This document shows positions 25,813 through 34,240 of a stretch of DNA of 64,000 nucleotides, piece after piece. A model generated the notes under the pieces. That model worked only from the letters and a program-made list of their open reading frames with translations. It did not search any database and was not told the origin of the DNA. This stretch comes from Sinomonas sp. ASV322 (GTDB taxonomy: Bacteria > Actinomycetota > Actinomycetes > Actinomycetales > Micrococcaceae). Every line of letters begins with the position of its first letter. The stretch's first letter is position 1. The DNA is taken from positions 124,001 through 188,000 of the forward strand of contig NZ_JAVFJJ010000005.1 in assembly GCF_030908245.1 (NCBI RefSeq). Reading direction: 5' to 3'. A program made the translations under genes and the position numbers.

Positions 25813-26880
25813 ATGGCGCCCTCATTAGGAGAGAGATCTATCAGCGGCCTCCAAGCGGACCGGGTAGCGCGGATCCGGGCCCTCCCGACTGCGGAACTGC
25901 ATCTCCACATCGAAGGCACGCTCGAACCGGAGCTGGCATTCGAGCTCGCGGCCCGCAACGGAATCGCCCTGCCGTTCGATTCGCTCGACGACCTGCGCAG
26001 CCGCTACGAGTTCACCGATCTGCAGTCGTTCCTCGACCTGTACTACGAGTGCATGGCCGTGCTGCGGACCCGGGACGACTTCCGCACGCTCGGCGAGCGG
26101 TACGTGCAGCGGGCCTTCGAGCAGGGCGTGCGCCACGTCGAGATCTTCTTCGACGCCCAAGCCCACACGGTCCGCGGGGTCAACGCCGAGGACGTCCTCG
26201 ACGGTCTTCTCGACGCCCTCGAGACCGGCAGGCAGAGGGGGATGAGCGGCGGGCTCATCCTTTCGTTCCTGCGCGACCGTCCGGTGCTGGAGGCGATGGA
26301 CACCTTGGAGTCCTTGGCCCATCGGGCCGCAGACCTCTTGGCCGTCGGGCTCGACTCCGCCGAGGTCGGCTACCCGCCGCAGCTCTTCGTCCCCGTCTTC
26401 GCTCGCGCAAAAGAGCTGGGGCTTCACCGCGTCGCTCACGCGGGCGAGGAAGGTCCCGCCGAGTACGTGCGGGACGCCCTCGACCTCCTCGGCGCCGAGC
26501 GCATCGACCATGGCGTCCGTTCCCTCGAGGACCCGGAGCTGATCAAGCGTCTGCGCGATGAGCGGATCCCGCTCACGGTGTGCCCGTTCTCCAACGTGAG
26601 GCTCGCCGTCGTACCGGACCTCACGAAGCACCCGATCCTGGACCTGCTCGCCGCGGGAGTCCTCGCGACCGTCAACTCGGACGATCCGGCCTATTTCGGC
26701 GGCTACCTCGCCGACAATATGGCCGGCCTCGCCGAGGCCTTCGACCTTGGCGACGACGTCCTCGTGCGGCTCGCGCGCAACTCCGTCGAGGGATCGTTCG
26801 CGAGCGTCGAACGCAAGGCCGAACTCCACGCCCTCATCGACGAATGGGCGCGGGGAGGCGGCGGCGAATTGTTGGGTTGA
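25813..26880 (+). CDS. add: Adenosine/adenine deaminase
   Basis: The 355-aa TIM-barrel amidohydrolase has the zinc motif ELHLHIEGTLEPELAFELA (H-x-H plus Glu near residue 35), the catalytic HRVAHAGEEGPAEYVRDAL, HGVRSLEDPELIKRL and the zinc-binding Asp pair in TVNSDDPAYFGGYL. It hydrolyses adenosine to inosine or adenine to hypoxanthine. The HIEGTLEP form and length fit the adenine-deaminase-like branch as well, so substrate is not fixed. ATG 25813 is preferred over GTG 25804 because AAGGGA lies 10 nt before it. The last codons lie inside a 57-nt hairpin. Confidence 0.9.
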   Translation: MAPSLGERSISGLQADRVARIRALPTAELHLHIEGTLEPELAFELAARNGIALPFDSLDDLRSRYEFTDLQSFLDLYYECMAVLRTRDDFRTLGERYVQRAFEQGVRHVEIFFDAQAHTVRGVNAEDVLDGLLDALETGRQRGMSGGLILSFLRDRPVLEAMDTLESLAHRAADLLAVGLDSAEVGYPPQLFVPVFARAKELGLHRVAHAGEEGPAEYVRDALDLLGAERIDHGVRSLEDPELIKRLRDERIPLTVCPFSNVRLAVVPDLTKHPILDLLAAGVLATVNSDDPAYFGGYLADNMAGLAEAFDLGDDVLVRLARNSVEGSFASVERKAELHALIDEWARGGGGELLG

Positions 26881-26922
26881 GCAGGGTGAACGCACGTTCC
26901 ACTCTGCTCAACCCAACAATTC
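26866..26922. terminator. Long perfect hairpin spanning the deaminase stop codon
   Basis: Arms 26866-26884 and 26904-26922 are perfectly complementary over 19 bp (GAATTGTTGGGTTGAGCAG and its complement). The loop itself contains an inner GTGAACG/CGTTCCAC pairing. The stop codon TGA lies in the left arm. Confidence 0.8.
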
Positions 26923-26994
26923 CCGAATGACACAAGCGCCCGGCGAGGCGAACGCCTCTGGCGCGCGGCGCCGTCGTCCGTCTACGGTGCCTTT

Positions 26995-27294
26995 ATGGAA
27001 CACCCCGCCCCCACGGAACAGAGCGATCGCGTGGCCCCTCCCCCGGGCCTCGCCGCGTTCGACCGGGACGCGCCGCTCGACGAGGGCTACAACCAGGACG
27101 ACCACTACGGCCACAACCAGGACTTCCTCCTGCTGCGCGATCCCCGCGAGGGCGACGAGACACAGCCCGAGCCCGCCCACCGCGAGCGACGGCGGCGCAT
27201 CGCGGGGATCGGCCTCGGCACGGCTGGCGCCGCGGGTATCCCCGACGGCGAGGGACACACGCACACCGGTTTCGGGGACTCGGACCGGGACTAG
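26995..27294 (+). CDS. Hypothetical protein (99 aa), hydrophilic
   Basis: The frame encodes a disordered, acidic and Gly/Pro-rich protein without signal peptide or membrane span. It contains a Tyr/Asn/His-rich stretch (GYNQDDHYGHNQDFLLLRD) and an Arg cluster (HRERRRRIAG). No family was recognised. Its stop overlaps the stop of the convergent tetR gene by 4 nt. Codon use is like its neighbours, and the middle motif looks conserved in style rather than random. It is probably real but of unknown function. Confidence 0.5.
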   Translation: MEHPAPTEQSDRVAPPPGLAAFDRDAPLDEGYNQDDHYGHNQDFLLLRDPREGDETQPEPAHRERRRRIAGIGLGTAGAAGIPDGEGHTHTGFGDSDRD

Positions 27295-27875
27295 TCGTTC
27301 GCGACGGAGACGAGCGCGGCCACGGCCGCGCGCAGGTCCTCCGGGGTGCTGGGCCGCTTGGGCGCGCTGCTGTCGGCCTGGAGCACGAGAGCGGCATACA
27401 CGAGGGTCACGGCGAGGCGCGCCCTGCGCGGCTCCGTCCGCTGCTCGGCGAGCCCGATGACCTGCTCGCGCAGCGCCGTCGCCCATTGATGGACCTCGCG
27501 CAGGAGGTCGGGCTCGTGGGCCATGAGCTTCTTGAGGCTCATGACGTCTCCTCGCGCCCCCGCGGTGTCGGCGACGAGCTTGCACAGGTCATCGATGAGT
27601 GGATTCGTGCTCGCGAGGAAGCGCTGCTCGTACTCCTCGGTGATCGCGACGGGCGGGAGCCCGAGCGCGGCGGCGGCCTTCGACGGGAAGTAGTTGAAGA
27701 ACGTCCGCTCGGAAATCTCGGCGCGGGCGCAGACATCCGCGATGGTGATATTCGCGAAGCCGCGCTCCATCACGAGGTCCCGGGCCGCCTCGTGGATCGA
27801 CTGCCGCGTCTGGAGCTTCTTGCGCTCGCGCAGTGACGTGGTCTTGCCCTCAAGGGGCGTGGCGTTGGTGCTCAC
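27291..27875 (-). CDS. TetR-family transcriptional regulator
   Basis: The 194-aa protein starts at GTG with AGGA 7 nt upstream. The N-terminal HTH is at residues about 18-65 (ITIADVCARAEISERTFFNYFPSK). The C-terminal part resembles the TetR_C domain of regulators beside drug exporters. It lies downstream of the 707-aa exporter gene in the same direction. A perfect palindrome upstream of that exporter (30120-30134) is its likely operator. Confidence 0.92.
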   Translation of the reverse strand: MSTNATPLEGKTTSLRERKKLQTRQSIHEAARDLVMERGFANITIADVCARAEISERTFFNYFPSKAAAALGLPPVAITEEYEQRFLASTNPLIDDLCKLVADTAGARGDVMSLKKLMAHEPDLLREVHQWATALREQVIGLAEQRTEPRRARLAVTLVYAALVLQADSSAPKRPSTPEDLRAAVAALVSVAND

Positions 27876-27897
27876 GTGCTTATCCTGTCGCACCGCT

Positions 27898-27930
27898 CCC
27901 CGGGGCCCCGCGTGCGGCGGGGCCCCGGGG
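27898..27930 (-). terminator. Strong hairpin between exporter and tetR genes
   Basis: CCCCGGGGCCCCGC and GCGGGGCCCCGGGG form a perfect 14-bp stem with a 5-nt loop. It lies 7 nt after the exporter stop and 22 nt before the tetR start. It could end the exporter transcript or reduce read-through into tetR. Confidence 0.75.
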
Positions 27931-27937
27931 CAACGGA

Positions 27938-30061
27938 TCAAGGCCTGTGGACTCGGATAGGCCCGGTCGCGGGCGCGGTCGGCGCCCCGGTCTCCGCGGC
28001 GGCCGCGACGGCGTAGACCTCGAGGTCGTCGGCGGTGTTCTGCTGGTCAGCCTGCTCCTGCAAAGCCGAGCGCTGGCGCAGCGGCGGCGTCTTGAAGAAC
28101 CAGCTCAGGATGAACGCGAGCAGGATCACACCGAGGCCCACCCAGTAGATGCTCACGGCGGAGGCGTTGAAGCCCGCCATGAACGGCCGCGTGAGCCGCG
28201 AGTCGGCCCCCTTGAGGTACGACGTGTCCGAGGTGTTCGACGATGAGGACTGGCCCGAGGACGTCGCGCCCTTGAGCTTGTCGATCATCGTCGGCACAAG
28301 CTTGTCCACGATCGCGGAGCGCTGGGCCTGGTCCGCGTAGTTCACCGCGAGACCGCCGTTGACGACGGCGGCGCCCGCCTTCTGCGCGGCCGTTTCGAGG
28401 GCCTTCTGCTCGGCGGCAGGCTTGGCGGCGGCGACCTGCTGCTCGATGACCGACGGCGCGGCTGCGGCCGGGACGCGGCCCGCAGCGACCTGCTGCTGGA
28501 CGGCGGCCGTCACCTGCTGCGTGACTGCCTGGTCGGCGGCCTGCTTCGCGGCGGCCGTGCCCTGGTCGAGGCCCGCCTGCACCTGCTGCTTGATCGGGGT
28601 CACGATGGGGTTCCAGATCTGCTGCATGACGCCCGCGTTGGCGGGGTCGGTGGCGACGGACGGCGTGAGGGCCGCGTCGAGCGCGCTCGTGAGGTCGTCC
28701 TTGTTCTGCATCGCGGTCGTGATGTTGGTCGGCATGACCGCGAACAGGATCGAGAGCAGGACGGCGGTGCCCATGGTGCCGCCGATCTGCCGGAAGAACG
28801 TCGACGAACTCGTCGCAACGCCCATGTCCTGCGGCGTCACTGAGTTCTGCGACGCGAGGGTGAGCGACTGCATGAGCTGGCCGAGGCCCAAGCCGATGAG
28901 GAACATCGCGATCATGAGGTACCACAGCGGCTTGTCGATGGTCATGAAGGTCAGGACCAGGTAGCCGAAGGCCGTGAAGAGGGTGCCCGTGATCGGGAAG
29001 ATGCGGTACTTGCCGGTGCGCGCCACGATCTGGCCCGAGACGATCGAGGCCACCATGAGACCGCCGACCATGGGAAGGGTCGCGAAGCCGGACTCGGTCG
29101 GGGTGAGGCCGGTCACGAGCTGCAGGTACAGCGGGAGCGTGAGCATGGCGCCGAACATCGCGAAGCCGACGAGGAAGCCGAGGATCGTCGACATCGAGAA
29201 CGTGCTCGAGTGGAAGAGCCGCAGCGGGATGATCGCGTCATCCTTCATGGCCGCCTCGACGAGGATGAACGCGACGAGGCCGACGCCGCCGATCACGAAG
29301 CATGCGATCGAGCCCACCGAGGTCCAGCCCCATTCGCGGCCCTGTTCGGCAACGAGGAGGAGCGGCACCAGGGTCGCGATGACGGCGGTTGCGCCCCACC
29401 AGTCGATGCGCGCCGTCGAACGATCGTGGAACTTGGGCAGGTGCAGGAACGCGAGGACCATGCTCAGGGCAATGAGGCCGACCGGCACGTTCACGAGAAA
29501 CACCCAGCGCCACCCGGCGACGAACAGGATCTCGTTCGCGCCCGCGAAGACGCCGCCGATGAGCGGGCCAATGACCGCGGAGACGCCGAACACGGCGAGG
29601 AACAGGCCCTGGTACTTCGCACGCTCGCGGGGCGCGAGCATGTCCCCCATGATCGCGAGCGGGAGCGACATGAGCGCGCCCGCGCCGATGCCCTGGACCG
29701 CACGGAACGCGGCCAGCATGAGCATGGACGTCGAGAAGGACGAGAGCACCGACCCGAGGATGAACACGCCGAGGCCGAAGATGTACAGCGGCCGGCGCCC
29801 AAAGAGGTCGGAGAGCTTCCCGTAGATCGGCGTCGCGATCGTCGACGTGATGAGGTACGCGGTCGTGACCCAAGCCTGCTGGTCGAGGCCGTGGAGGTCG
29901 TCGCCGATCGTGCGGATCGCGGTGCCGACGATCGTCTGGTCGAGCGAGGAGAGGAACATGCCGGCCATGAGGCCGTACATGACAAGCAGGATCTGCCGGT
30001 GGGTCATCACCGGATTCGTCGATCCACCGGATGCCCCGGGGTGGGAGGCTGCGCTAGACAT
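27938..30061 (-). CDS. MFS multidrug exporter, DHA2 family, with long extracytoplasmic loop
   Basis: The 707-aa protein has the 14-span DHA2 layout. Motif D1 is FLSSLDQTIVGTAIRTIGDDL, motif A KLSDLFGRRPLYI, and FRAVQGIGAGALMSLPLAIM is near motif B. Motif C is GVSAVIGPLIGGVF. Between the last two spans lies an Ala/Gln-rich domain of about 180 residues (KQAADQAVTQQVTAAVQQQV) that would face outside. This loop is typical of a subgroup of actinobacterial exporters. The adjacent TetR and the upstream palindrome suggest drug-inducible expression. Substrate is unknown. Confidence 0.92.
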   Translation of the reverse strand: MSSAASHPGASGGSTNPVMTHRQILLVMYGLMAGMFLSSLDQTIVGTAIRTIGDDLHGLDQQAWVTTAYLITSTIATPIYGKLSDLFGRRPLYIFGLGVFILGSVLSSFSTSMLMLAAFRAVQGIGAGALMSLPLAIMGDMLAPRERAKYQGLFLAVFGVSAVIGPLIGGVFAGANEILFVAGWRWVFLVNVPVGLIALSMVLAFLHLPKFHDRSTARIDWWGATAVIATLVPLLLVAEQGREWGWTSVGSIACFVIGGVGLVAFILVEAAMKDDAIIPLRLFHSSTFSMSTILGFLVGFAMFGAMLTLPLYLQLVTGLTPTESGFATLPMVGGLMVASIVSGQIVARTGKYRIFPITGTLFTAFGYLVLTFMTIDKPLWYLMIAMFLIGLGLGQLMQSLTLASQNSVTPQDMGVATSSSTFFRQIGGTMGTAVLLSILFAVMPTNITTAMQNKDDLTSALDAALTPSVATDPANAGVMQQIWNPIVTPIKQQVQAGLDQGTAAAKQAADQAVTQQVTAAVQQQVAAGRVPAAAAPSVIEQQVAAAKPAAEQKALETAAQKAGAAVVNGGLAVNYADQAQRSAIVDKLVPTMIDKLKGATSSGQSSSSNTSDTSYLKGADSRLTRPFMAGFNASAVSIYWVGLGVILLAFILSWFFKTPPLRQRSALQEQADQQNTADDLEVYAVAAAAETGAPTAPATGPIRVHRP

Positions 30062-30119
30062 GTGAAGAAGATCCGAATCTCTCGAGGGACGGATGCCGTG
30101 GAGTGCTTTGGCAAGATTT

Positions 30120-30134
30120 TTGCAGACTCTGCAA
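30120..30134. promoter_or_regulatory. Putative TetR operator upstream of the exporter gene
   Basis: TTGCAGA-C-TCTGCAA is a perfect 7-1-7 palindrome in the gap between the exporter and the divergent thioesterase gene. A further half site TCTGCAA recurs at 30145-30151. Position next to both starts suggests control of the exporter by the downstream TetR protein. Confidence 0.65.
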
Positions 30135-30207
30135 GTTTACGCACTCTGCAAGAAAACGTCCAGCGACACAGTCGCGACACCGGGCTCGCTTGGGCGAGAC
30201 TGGCCCC

Positions 30208-31194
30208 ATGCACGAGAGCACCCATGCCGCTCTGAACCCCACGGTCACCCTCCGCTTCCTCGCCGCGCCGACCGACGTCGGCCATTCCGGCTCCGTCGAC
30301 GCCGGCATGGTCCTCGAGTGGGTCGACAAAGCCGCCTATGCGGCCGCCGTCGGCTGGGCGAAGTCGTATTGCGTGACGGCCTACGTGGGGAACATCCACT
30401 TCGCGGATCCCGTGAACGTGGGCGACATGGTCGAGGTCACGGCGTCGATCGTCTACACGGGCCGCTCCTCGATGCACATCCGCACGGTCGTCTCGTCCGG
30501 CGACCCGAAGGGCGGAGCCCCGACGATGCGGAGCGACTGCCTCGTGATCTTCGTCGCCGTCGACACGGACGGCAAGCCGATCCAGGTGCCCAAGTTCACG
30601 CCGGGCACCGAGGCGGAGCGCGAGTCCGAGCAGCACGCGATCGCGCGCATCGGGGTGCGCGACGAGATCGTGATGGCGATGGGCCGCCAGGAGTACACAG
30701 ACGCGGGAACCGGCGAGCGCGTCGTCCTGCGCTTTCTCGCCGCGCCCACGGACGTGAACTGGGGCGGAAAGGTCCACGGCGGCACGGTCATGAAGTGGAT
30801 CGACGAGGCGGCCTACGTGTGCTCCGCGAGATATTCCGGGCGCGACACCGTGGCGGTGTTCTCGGGAGGCGTGCGCTTCTACCGACCGCTGCTCATCGGC
30901 GACGTCGTCGAGGTCGAGGCCCGTCTCGTGTACACGGGCAACAAGGGCATGCACATCGCCGTCCACGTGCGCTCGGGCAGTCCCAAGGGCACGGAGCTGA
31001 ACCTCACGACGTACTGCCTCACGGTCATGGTGGCCCGCGACGAGAGCGGAACCGCGGTGCCGATCACGCCGTGGACCCCCACCTCCGATGAGGACAAGCG
31101 ACTGTGGGCGCATGCGCGCGAGCTCCTCGAGATCCGTGGACGCGCCCCGGGCAACCGGCTCCCTAACCACCTTCAGGAGAACGGCTACACGTAG
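30208..31194 (+). CDS. Acyl-CoA thioesterase with two hotdog domains
   Basis: The 328-aa protein contains two similar hotdog domains. The first (residues about 10-130) includes VTLRFLAAPTDVGHSGSVDAG and VGNIHFADPVNVGDMVEV. The second (about 165-290) repeats VLRFLAAPTDVNWGGKVHGG and GVRFYRPLLIGDVVEVEARL, with closely parallel YTG-MHI segments. Double-hotdog enzymes of this type hydrolyse acyl-CoA to acid and CoA in the cytoplasm. The conserved catalytic Asn/Asp is clearest in the second domain (VNWGGKVHGG); the first has HSG in its place, so it may be degenerate or specialised. It is divergent from the exporter. Confidence 0.88.
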   Translation: MHESTHAALNPTVTLRFLAAPTDVGHSGSVDAGMVLEWVDKAAYAAAVGWAKSYCVTAYVGNIHFADPVNVGDMVEVTASIVYTGRSSMHIRTVVSSGDPKGGAPTMRSDCLVIFVAVDTDGKPIQVPKFTPGTEAERESEQHAIARIGVRDEIVMAMGRQEYTDAGTGERVVLRFLAAPTDVNWGGKVHGGTVMKWIDEAAYVCSARYSGRDTVAVFSGGVRFYRPLLIGDVVEVEARLVYTGNKGMHIAVHVRSGSPKGTELNLTTYCLTVMVARDESGTAVPITPWTPTSDEDKRLWAHARELLEIRGRAPGNRLPNHLQENGYT

Positions 31195-31491
31195 GATCTC
31201 GCGGGCGAGTTATCGTGATGCAGCCCTGATCAGGCCGTTCGACGCCCTCTCGGCCCTCGTCGCCCGGAACCCGTTCGAGGGCCGCGGCGACGAGCGGACC
31301 TATCGCGAGACATTCACGTTCTTCGACGGCGGCTCGCCGCTGACCGCTTCTCCACTGGGCGCCCTTTCCCGCATCGGGGCTGCGGACCGGCGGACCCAAA
31401 GCGGGGACGGAGCACCGGTGCAGGGAAAGAGCACCATTACCGCCGAGTAGGCGAACCCGCGACTGAGCTGGGATGACGTCTCCGTGAACAT

Positions 31492-31507
31492 CGGCGAACG
31501 TTCGCCG
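31492..31507. promoter_or_regulatory. Perfect 16-bp palindrome, possible LacI-type operator
   Basis: CGGCGAACGTTCGCCG lies about 100 nt before the MHS transporter gene. The central AACGTT with flanking GCG arms fits LacI-family sites. It is the clearest element of the 413-nt gap 31195-31607, in which I see no supportable gene. Confidence 0.55.
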
Positions 31508-31607
31508 CTTTCGCAGTCTCAGCCCTCAGCAGAACCGTAGAGTCGCTTGCGCACGCACCACCGCACGCCCCCGACCAGCGCGGGCGTGTTCATACGGGGA
31601 GGAACAC

Positions 31608-32984
31608 ATGACCAACGAAAAAGCCATGCCCGCTGCCATGGCGCTGACCGAAACCAGGCCGGACGGCGGAGCGACGATCGAGCGCTCCGACTTCATCCGG
31701 GCCACCGTGTCCGTGTGGCTCGGGACCACGATGGAGTACGTCGACTTCGCGCTCTACGGGCTCGCCGCGGGCCTCGTCTTCGGCGACCTGTTCTTCCCCG
31801 GAACGGACCCGGCGATTGCGCTCCTCTCAGGGTTCGCGACGTACGCGGTGGGCTTCCTCGCACGGCCGGTCGGCGCCGTCGTCCTCGGCAGGCTCGGGGA
31901 CAAGCACGGCCGCAAGGCGGTCCTCGTGGCGACGATCATCCTCATGGGCGGATCGACGACCCTCATCGGCGCCCTCCCGACCTTCGGGCAGGTCGGCCTC
32001 TTGGCCCCGGCGCTCCTCGTGTTCCTGCGGATCTGCCAGGGCTTCGGCGCGGGCGCGGAGCTTTCGGGCGGCGCCATCATGCTCGCCGAGTCGTCGCCGA
32101 GCCGCATCCGCGGCTTCCTGTCCGCGTTCATCGCGCTCGGCTCGAACAGCGGAACGCTTCTCGCCTCGGGAGTCTGGCTCCTCGTGACGCAGCTCCCGAA
32201 GGGCGACCTCATCAGCTGGGGCTGGCGCATCCCGTTCCTCTGCAGCATTGTGATCACGCTCGTCGCGCTCGTCATCCGCCGGCTCATGAAGGAGAGCCCC
32301 GTCTTCCTCGCGGAGAGGGAGCGCCGCCTCGAGCACGCCGAGACCGCGGCGCCGGCTCAGCAGGACGGCCGCGGATTCCTCGCCCGCAACAAGGCCTTCT
32401 TCGTGATGCTCGGGCTCCGCATCGGGGAGAACGGACCGTCGTACCTCGCGCAGACCTTCGTCGTCGGCTACGTCACGAAGGTCCTCGCGCTCGACAAGTC
32501 CCTTTCGCCCACCGCGGTCTTCGTCGCCTCGCTCATCGGCTTCGCGGTCATCCCGCTCGCGGGCTACGCATCCGATCGCTTCGGACGCCGCGTGACCTAC
32601 CGCGCCTTCTGCGTTGCCCTGGTGCTCTTCGCCTTCCCCGCGTTCATGCTCATGGACACGAAGAATCCCGCGATTGTCTTCGCCACGATCGTCGTCGGCA
32701 TGGCCCTCGCGAGCCTCGGCATCTTCGCGGTCCAGGCCGCGTACGGCGTCGAGCTCTTCGGCGCGTCGAACAGGTACACGAAGATGGCGACCGCGAAGGA
32801 GGTCGGTTCGCTCCTCTCGGGCGGCACGGCCCCGCTCTTCGCCTCGGCCCTCCTCGTCCAGTTCGGGCACTGGTGGCCCATCGCCGTTTACTTCGCCCTC
32901 ACGGCGGGCATCGGACTCGTGACCACGTTCTTCGCCCCCGAGACGCGTGGCCGGGACCTGACACTCGAAGGTGACGCAATCTGA
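31608..32984 (+). CDS. MFS transporter, metabolite:H+ symporter (MHS) family
   Basis: The 458-aa protein starts at ATG behind GGGGAGGAACAC. It has 12 spans with the MHS pattern: VSVWLGTTMEYVDFALYGLAAGLVFGDLF-like N-terminus, motif A RLGDKHGRKAVLVATIILMG, and RICQGFGAGAELSGGAIMLAES. The second motif A is SDRFGRRVTYR. MHS members import organic acids, betaines or similar compounds with protons. Because the next gene, 11 nt away, is a nucleoside hydrolase, uptake of a nucleoside or related substrate is possible but unproven. Confidence 0.92.
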   Translation: MTNEKAMPAAMALTETRPDGGATIERSDFIRATVSVWLGTTMEYVDFALYGLAAGLVFGDLFFPGTDPAIALLSGFATYAVGFLARPVGAVVLGRLGDKHGRKAVLVATIILMGGSTTLIGALPTFGQVGLLAPALLVFLRICQGFGAGAELSGGAIMLAESSPSRIRGFLSAFIALGSNSGTLLASGVWLLVTQLPKGDLISWGWRIPFLCSIVITLVALVIRRLMKESPVFLAERERRLEHAETAAPAQQDGRGFLARNKAFFVMLGLRIGENGPSYLAQTFVVGYVTKVLALDKSLSPTAVFVASLIGFAVIPLAGYASDRFGRRVTYRAFCVALVLFAFPAFMLMDTKNPAIVFATIVVGMALASLGIFAVQAAYGVELFGASNRYTKMATAKEVGSLLSGGTAPLFASALLVQFGHWWPIAVYFALTAGIGLVTTFFAPETRGRDLTLEGDAI

Positions 32985-32995
32985 CGCGAGGCTCC

Positions 32996-34018
32996 ATGCG
33001 CATCGTCATCGACTGCGACCCCGGAAATGGGGTACCCGGCGCGAACACGGACGACGGGCTCGCGCTCGGGCTCGCCATGGCCTCCCCCGCGATCGATCTC
33101 GAGCTCGTCACCACGGTGGCCGGGAACGTCCCGGCCACCGTCGGGGCAAGCGTCGCGCGCGGGCTCCTCGCGGAGTGGGGCGCGGACGTACCGGTCGTCG
33201 CTGGGGCCCGCACGCCCCTCGTGCGGGATCCGGCCCCTTGGCGGCGGATCCTCGACCGCTCCGGGATGTCGGCTGAGCACCGGCGCCTGTGGGACGGCGT
33301 CCCCAGGCCCGCGTCGCCGGCCGGCCATAACGGCGGAACGGGCGACGGCGGAACGGGCGACGGCGGTCCGGGCGGCGGCGGGGCGAGCGACGGCGACCCG
33401 CTCGCGGCGGCCCACGCGATCGGCCGTCTCGTGACGGCCAACCCCGGCGCGATCACCGTCGTCGCCATCGGTCCGACCACCAACCTCGCGCACGCCCTCC
33501 GCCTCTATCCGAACCTCGCCCGGGACGTGGCGGGCATCGCCGTCATGGGCGGGGCAATGGCCGTCCCAGGCCGCCCGGTTGACACGAACTTCGGCTACGA
33601 CCCGCACGCCGCCCACGCCGTCCTCGCGGCGGGCGCTCCGGTCACGGTCGTCCCGCTCGATACGACCGTGAAGACGATGTTCACCGACGCCGAGCTCAAG
33701 CGCCTGCGCGAGATCGGGACGCCCATCACATCGAGCCTCGCCCGCACGACCGCGCCGTGGCTGCGCTATTCGGCGGAGACCCGCGGGATTCCGGGCTGTT
33801 GGCTGCACGACGTCCTCGTCGTCGCGATGCTCGTCGACCCGGCGATCGTGACGCGCAGGCCCGCACGCCTCGCGGTGAACCTCGACGACGGCCCCGACCA
33901 GGGCGCGACGATCCGCCTCCCGGACGACGAGAGCCATGCCGGCCACACCGTGACGCTCGTCGACGGCGTCGACAACGCGCGGCTGCTCGAGGTCTTCTTC
34001 GCGGCGCTGGAGGCGTAG
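32996..34018 (+). CDS. Nucleoside hydrolase (IunH/RihA family)
   Basis: The 340-aa protein begins MRIVIDCDPGNGVPGANTDDG, a variant of the family calcium loop (usually DTDPGIDDA) with a longer insertion between the first and later Asp residues. Further family segments are TTVAGNVPATVGASV, VVAIGPTTNLAHAL and VMGGAMAVPGRPVDTNFGYDP, which provides base and ribose contacts. It splits the N-glycosidic bond of ribonucleosides. A Gly/Asp-rich insertion (GGTGDGGTGDGGPGGGG, near residue 113) is low complexity. It forms an operon with the MHS transporter, followed by a strong hairpin. Confidence 0.88.
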   Translation: MRIVIDCDPGNGVPGANTDDGLALGLAMASPAIDLELVTTVAGNVPATVGASVARGLLAEWGADVPVVAGARTPLVRDPAPWRRILDRSGMSAEHRRLWDGVPRPASPAGHNGGTGDGGTGDGGPGGGGASDGDPLAAAHAIGRLVTANPGAITVVAIGPTTNLAHALRLYPNLARDVAGIAVMGGAMAVPGRPVDTNFGYDPHAAHAVLAAGAPVTVVPLDTTVKTMFTDAELKRLREIGTPITSSLARTTAPWLRYSAETRGIPGCWLHDVLVVAMLVDPAIVTRRPARLAVNLDDGPDQGATIRLPDDESHAGHTVTLVDGVDNARLLEVFFAALEA

Positions 34019-34054
34019 GGCAGGGACGGGCAAGGCAGGGCTCGGTCGGTGGAA

Positions 34055-34111
34055 AGACGCGCTGTGGCCGAGAAGCGGTCCTCAGGCCGTCTTCTCGGCC
34101 ACAAGGCGTCT
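34055..34111 (+). terminator. Long hairpin terminator
   Basis: TGTGGCCGAGAAG (34063-34075) pairs perfectly with CTTCTCGGCCACA (34091-34103). Outer arms AGACGC and GCGTCT extend the stem across a 2x2 internal loop. It follows the nucleoside hydrolase gene. Confidence 0.8.
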
Positions 34112-34240
34112 CGCGGACGGACTTCAGGCACCGTTCATCCGGGCTTCACCGGGCCGCGCCCTGCGCATTCACGCCCAGCCGATAGCCTCAGGACGTCAGC
34201 GTCGACATGTCCTGAACCGCGACCGTGAGGTACTCAAGCC

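Noticed and set aside
31195-31607. Possible riboswitch or small gene before the MHS transporter
   Set aside because: No known riboswitch core was recognised and the short frames lack a ribosome site or family motif. Only the palindrome at 31492 was kept.
34121-34240. AGGAC/GTCCT repeat near 34192-34213 as an operator
   Set aside because: The arms are only 5 bp and the spacing has no supporting context.
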